Shown: positions 32,387-33,729 of the stretch, piece after piece
Layout: each line of letters begins with the position of its first letter
Position numbering within the stretch: the stretch's first letter is position 1
From: Acidobacteriaceae bacterium
Lineage (GTDB): Bacteria > Acidobacteriota > Terriglobia > Terriglobales > Acidobacteriaceae
Direction of reading: 5' to 3'
NCBI GenBank assembly: GCA_003152695.1
Contig: PMAT01000040.1
Span: 1,806 to 35,534, forward strand
Length of the DNA stretch: 33,729 nt
Made by a program: the position numbers and the translations under genes
The notes under the pieces: generated by a model
Seen by the model: only the letters and a program-made list of their open reading frames with translations
Databases searched by the model: none
What the model was told of the DNA's origin: nothing

Positions 32387-32533
32387 ATGAAGGATATGGA
32401 CAAGACCGTAAAGGAGTACCTGTCGAGAATCGCCAGCAAAGGCGGCAAGGCTCGTGCTGAGAAATACGATAGGGCCACTCTGAGCAAGTGGGCGAAGAAA
32501 GGCGGTAGGCCGCCAAAGAAGGACGCAAAATGA
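32387..32533 (+). CDS. KGG-motif small basic protein coupled to integrase
   Basis: 48 residues from ATG 32387. The protein is helical and basic, with YLSRIASKGGKARAEKYDRA and KWAKKGGRPPKK. Small KGG-type proteins of this kind are often found immediately before integrase genes. They are presumed DNA-binding, but the function is not established. Alternative TTG starts at 32342/32345 coincide with the -35 box and are less likely. The stop overlaps the integrase ATG (ATGA), so translation is coupled. Confidence 0.6.
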   Translation: MKDMDKTVKEYLSRIASKGGKARAEKYDRATLSKWAKKGGRPPKKDAK

Positions 32534-33654
32534 AACGTGAAGCGAAGAAGTGTCGGGGTGTTTACGAGAAGGTGCCTGGCTCCGAGGTCTACTGGATTCG
32601 GTATGCAGATTCCAATGGACGAATTCGGCGGGAGAAAGTTGGCAACAAAGGGGCAGCAATCAAGCTGTATGCCAAGCGCAAAACCGAGGTGATGCAAGGG
32701 GTCAAGCTGCCTGAGAACTTCAGAGCGAAGGCAGTGGCATTCGGTGAACTGGCGGAAGCGGCGTTGGCGTACTCGAAAGCGCACAAGAGCGACTATCGTC
32801 ACGATGAGTCGCGCATGAAGTCGGTACTGGAGACGTTCCGAAATCGCGCCGCTGAGACAATTACGCCCCAGGAAATCGAACGGTGGCTAAGCGATGAGGC
32901 GGGCGATAAGAACTGGTCTTCTGCCACGGTCAATCGTTACAAGGCACTGTTTTCGCTCACGTTTCGTATCGGTATGGAGAGCGGCAAAGTCAAACACAAT
33001 CCGGCGCGGCTCGTGAAACGTCGGAGAGAAGACAACGCTCGTATTCGCTGGCTACTTCCTGAGGAAGAAAAGCGGCTACGCGGGGCTATTGACGCGAAGT
33101 GGCCGGAACACCTTCCCGAACTCGATATCGCACTCCATACGGGGATGCGCCGCAGTGAACAGTACTCCTTGATGTGGTCAGATGTTGACTTTCCCAATCG
33201 GATCGTCACAGTGCGTCGGACAAAAAATGGAGAGGTGCGCCACATTAGGCTGAATCGGACAGCGTTGCTGGCTTTCCAGACGTTGTTCGCTCGTTCTAGA
33301 GGTGAGGGCTACGTATTTACGAATAGCCAGTTAGAGCACCTGCTGAACTCTCGCCATTGGTTTGAGCCAGCGGTAATAGAGGCTGGCATAGCGGATTTCA
33401 CATGGCACTGCTTGCGCCACACGTTTGCGAGTCGGCTCGTCATGGCTGGTGTGGACCTGAGAACCGTCCAACAACTCATGGGCCACAAAACGATTCAGAT
33501 GACGTGCCGCTATGCGCACCTTGCACCAGAACACCAGTTGGCAGCGGTAGAGCGGCTGTGCGAGACTGAGAACGCACAGAAAGAAGCAACTGACACCAGA
33601 ACTGACACCACAGCTAAAACGACCGATGCAAGCGAAGTGGCGTTAGTCCATTAA
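32530..33654 (+). CDS. int: Tyrosine-type site-specific integrase
   Basis: 374-residue phage-type integrase. The N-terminal part (residues 1-60) is an arm-binding-like domain (YWIRYADSNGRIRREKVG). A SAM-like core-binding domain follows (about 70-165). The catalytic domain shows R207 in HTGMRRSEQYSLMW, a probable K232, H293 and R296 in HCLRHTF, H319 in LMGHK and nucleophile Y328 in CRYAHL. All catalytic residues are intact. The C-terminal 45 residues are polar and contain T-D-T-R-T-D-T-T, encoded by the right-end DNA repeat. It ends 32 bp before the tRNA copy at the right end, as expected for an integrase next to its attachment site. Confidence 0.94.
   Translation: MKREAKKCRGVYEKVPGSEVYWIRYADSNGRIRREKVGNKGAAIKLYAKRKTEVMQGVKLPENFRAKAVAFGELAEAALAYSKAHKSDYRHDESRMKSVLETFRNRAAETITPQEIERWLSDEAGDKNWSSATVNRYKALFSLTFRIGMESGKVKHNPARLVKRRREDNARIRWLLPEEEKRLRGAIDAKWPEHLPELDIALHTGMRRSEQYSLMWSDVDFPNRIVTVRRTKNGEVRHIRLNRTALLAFQTLFARSRGEGYVFTNSQLEHLLNSRHWFEPAVIEAGIADFTWHCLRHTFASRLVMAGVDLRTVQQLMGHKTIQMTCRYAHLAPEHQLAAVERLCETENAQKEATDTRTDTTAKTTDASEVALVH
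33588..33611 (+). repeat. Right arm repeat: two tandem copies of the end 12-mer
   Basis: AACTGACACCAG followed by AACTGACACCAC inside the 3' end of int, in the same orientation as the pair at 24667-24690. Together 23 of 24 bases match the left pair. Here it is read as T-D-T-R-T-D-T, whereas the left pair is non-coding, suggesting selection on the DNA rather than on protein. Confidence 0.6.
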
Positions 33655-33686
33655 CTTCCTTCAATTGTACAGGTTAGTAAGAATTT

Positions 33687-33729
33687 CGGGCCTGTAGCTC
33701 AATGGTGGAGCAGGGGACTCATAATCCCT
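33687..33729 (+). tRNA. tRNA with CAT anticodon, 3' part beyond window; also attR
   Basis: From 33688 the sequence gives a 7-nt acceptor strand (GGGCCTG), T8, D-stem GCTC/GAGC, anticodon stem GGGGA and loop CTCATAA. The 3' stem TCCCT pairs, unlike in the left copy. The window ends before the variable and T arms. Anticodon CAT means elongator Met or, given GGGGACTCATAATCCCT, possibly lysidine-type Ile2, and this cannot be settled here. Position 21 is G, whereas the left remnant has the usual A. The 5' half and upstream region appear to be supplied by the element. Confidence 0.75.

Larger units (their letters stand above)
24503..33727 (+). mobile_element. Integrated tRNA-targeting element, about 9.2 kb
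   Basis: Bounded by 41-bp copies (one mismatch) of the 5' half of a CAT-anticodon tRNA gene at 24503-24543 and 33687-33727. Inside are a tyrosine integrase beside the right end, an excisionase-like HTH, an XRE regulator, a primase-like replication protein and origin-like repeats, plus exported and membrane cargo proteins. Base composition is visibly less GC-rich than the flanks, especially 29600-32300. No capsid, portal, terminase, tail or mating-pore genes are present. The best description is a satellite-like or plasmid-like integrative element. A degraded prophage is the alternative. Confidence 0.85.

Noticed and set aside
24503-33729. Complete prophage
   Set aside because: No capsid, portal, terminase, tail or lysis genes are present between the att copies.
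1-33729. CRISPR array or insertion sequence
   Set aside because: No regularly spaced repeats and no transposase-like protein were seen. The only recombinase is the tyrosine integrase.

Overview
The window looks like the chromosome of a GC-rich (about 60 %) soil-type bacterium, most plausibly an acidobacterium (Terriglobia/Koribacter-like). This is inferred from the gene families present (DUF2339, DUF4184, a PAP2-Wzi fusion) and the TGAA-loop palindromes. No ribosomal RNA or marker gene is present to prove it.

Positions 1-3500 hold the end of a glutamate dehydrogenase gene, two small palindromes, a convergent multi-pass DUF2339 membrane protein gene and about 545 bp without a gene. From 3478 to 14008 runs an exopolysaccharide/O-antigen locus: a TetR-type regulator, then an eight-gene, tightly spaced or overlapping co-directional run. 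The order is SLBB outer-membrane export protein, Wzz-like chain-length protein, Wzx-like flippase, Wzy-like polymerase, methyltransferase, GT4 glycosyltransferase, hexapeptide acetyltransferase and GT2 glycosyltransferase. This is the core of a Wzx/Wzy-dependent pathway. No initiating phosphoglycosyltransferase and no nucleotide-sugar synthesis genes are visible in the window.

Positions 13969-23802 are a second, more mosaic envelope region. Two closely related minus-strand GT2 genes bracket a second flippase and a lower-GC GT-C-like membrane protein. After them come a DUF4184 membrane protein, a small membrane protein, a DegT-type PLP aminotransferase and a large PAP2-Wzi fusion whose start overlaps the aminotransferase stop.

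Positions 24503-33727 are an integrated mobile element of about 9.2 kb, the most interesting part of the window. It is bounded by 41-bp near-identical copies of the 5' half of a CAT-anticodon tRNA gene. The left copy loses tRNA pairing after the anticodon loop, while the right copy continues as a tRNA until the window ends. A tyrosine integrase lies next to the right end. Each end carries a tandem pair of the 12-mer AACTGACACCAG, as expected for integrase arm sites. The element encodes an XRE repressor-like protein, an excisionase-like HTH protein, an HTH plus degenerate-HNH-like protein, a primase-like protein (winged helix, CHC2 zinc finger, Toprim-like) preceded by inverted and direct repeats resembling an origin, and a KGG-motif small protein coupled to the integrase. 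Its cargo is a three-gene operon of exported proteins, one very cysteine-rich, a membrane-anchored protein, and a C-terminally truncated C5 DNA methyltransferase. No capsid, tail, terminase or conjugation genes are seen, so it resembles a phage satellite or plasmid-like integrative element rather than a prophage. Several element promoters lie so close to the start codons that leaderless transcripts are predicted.
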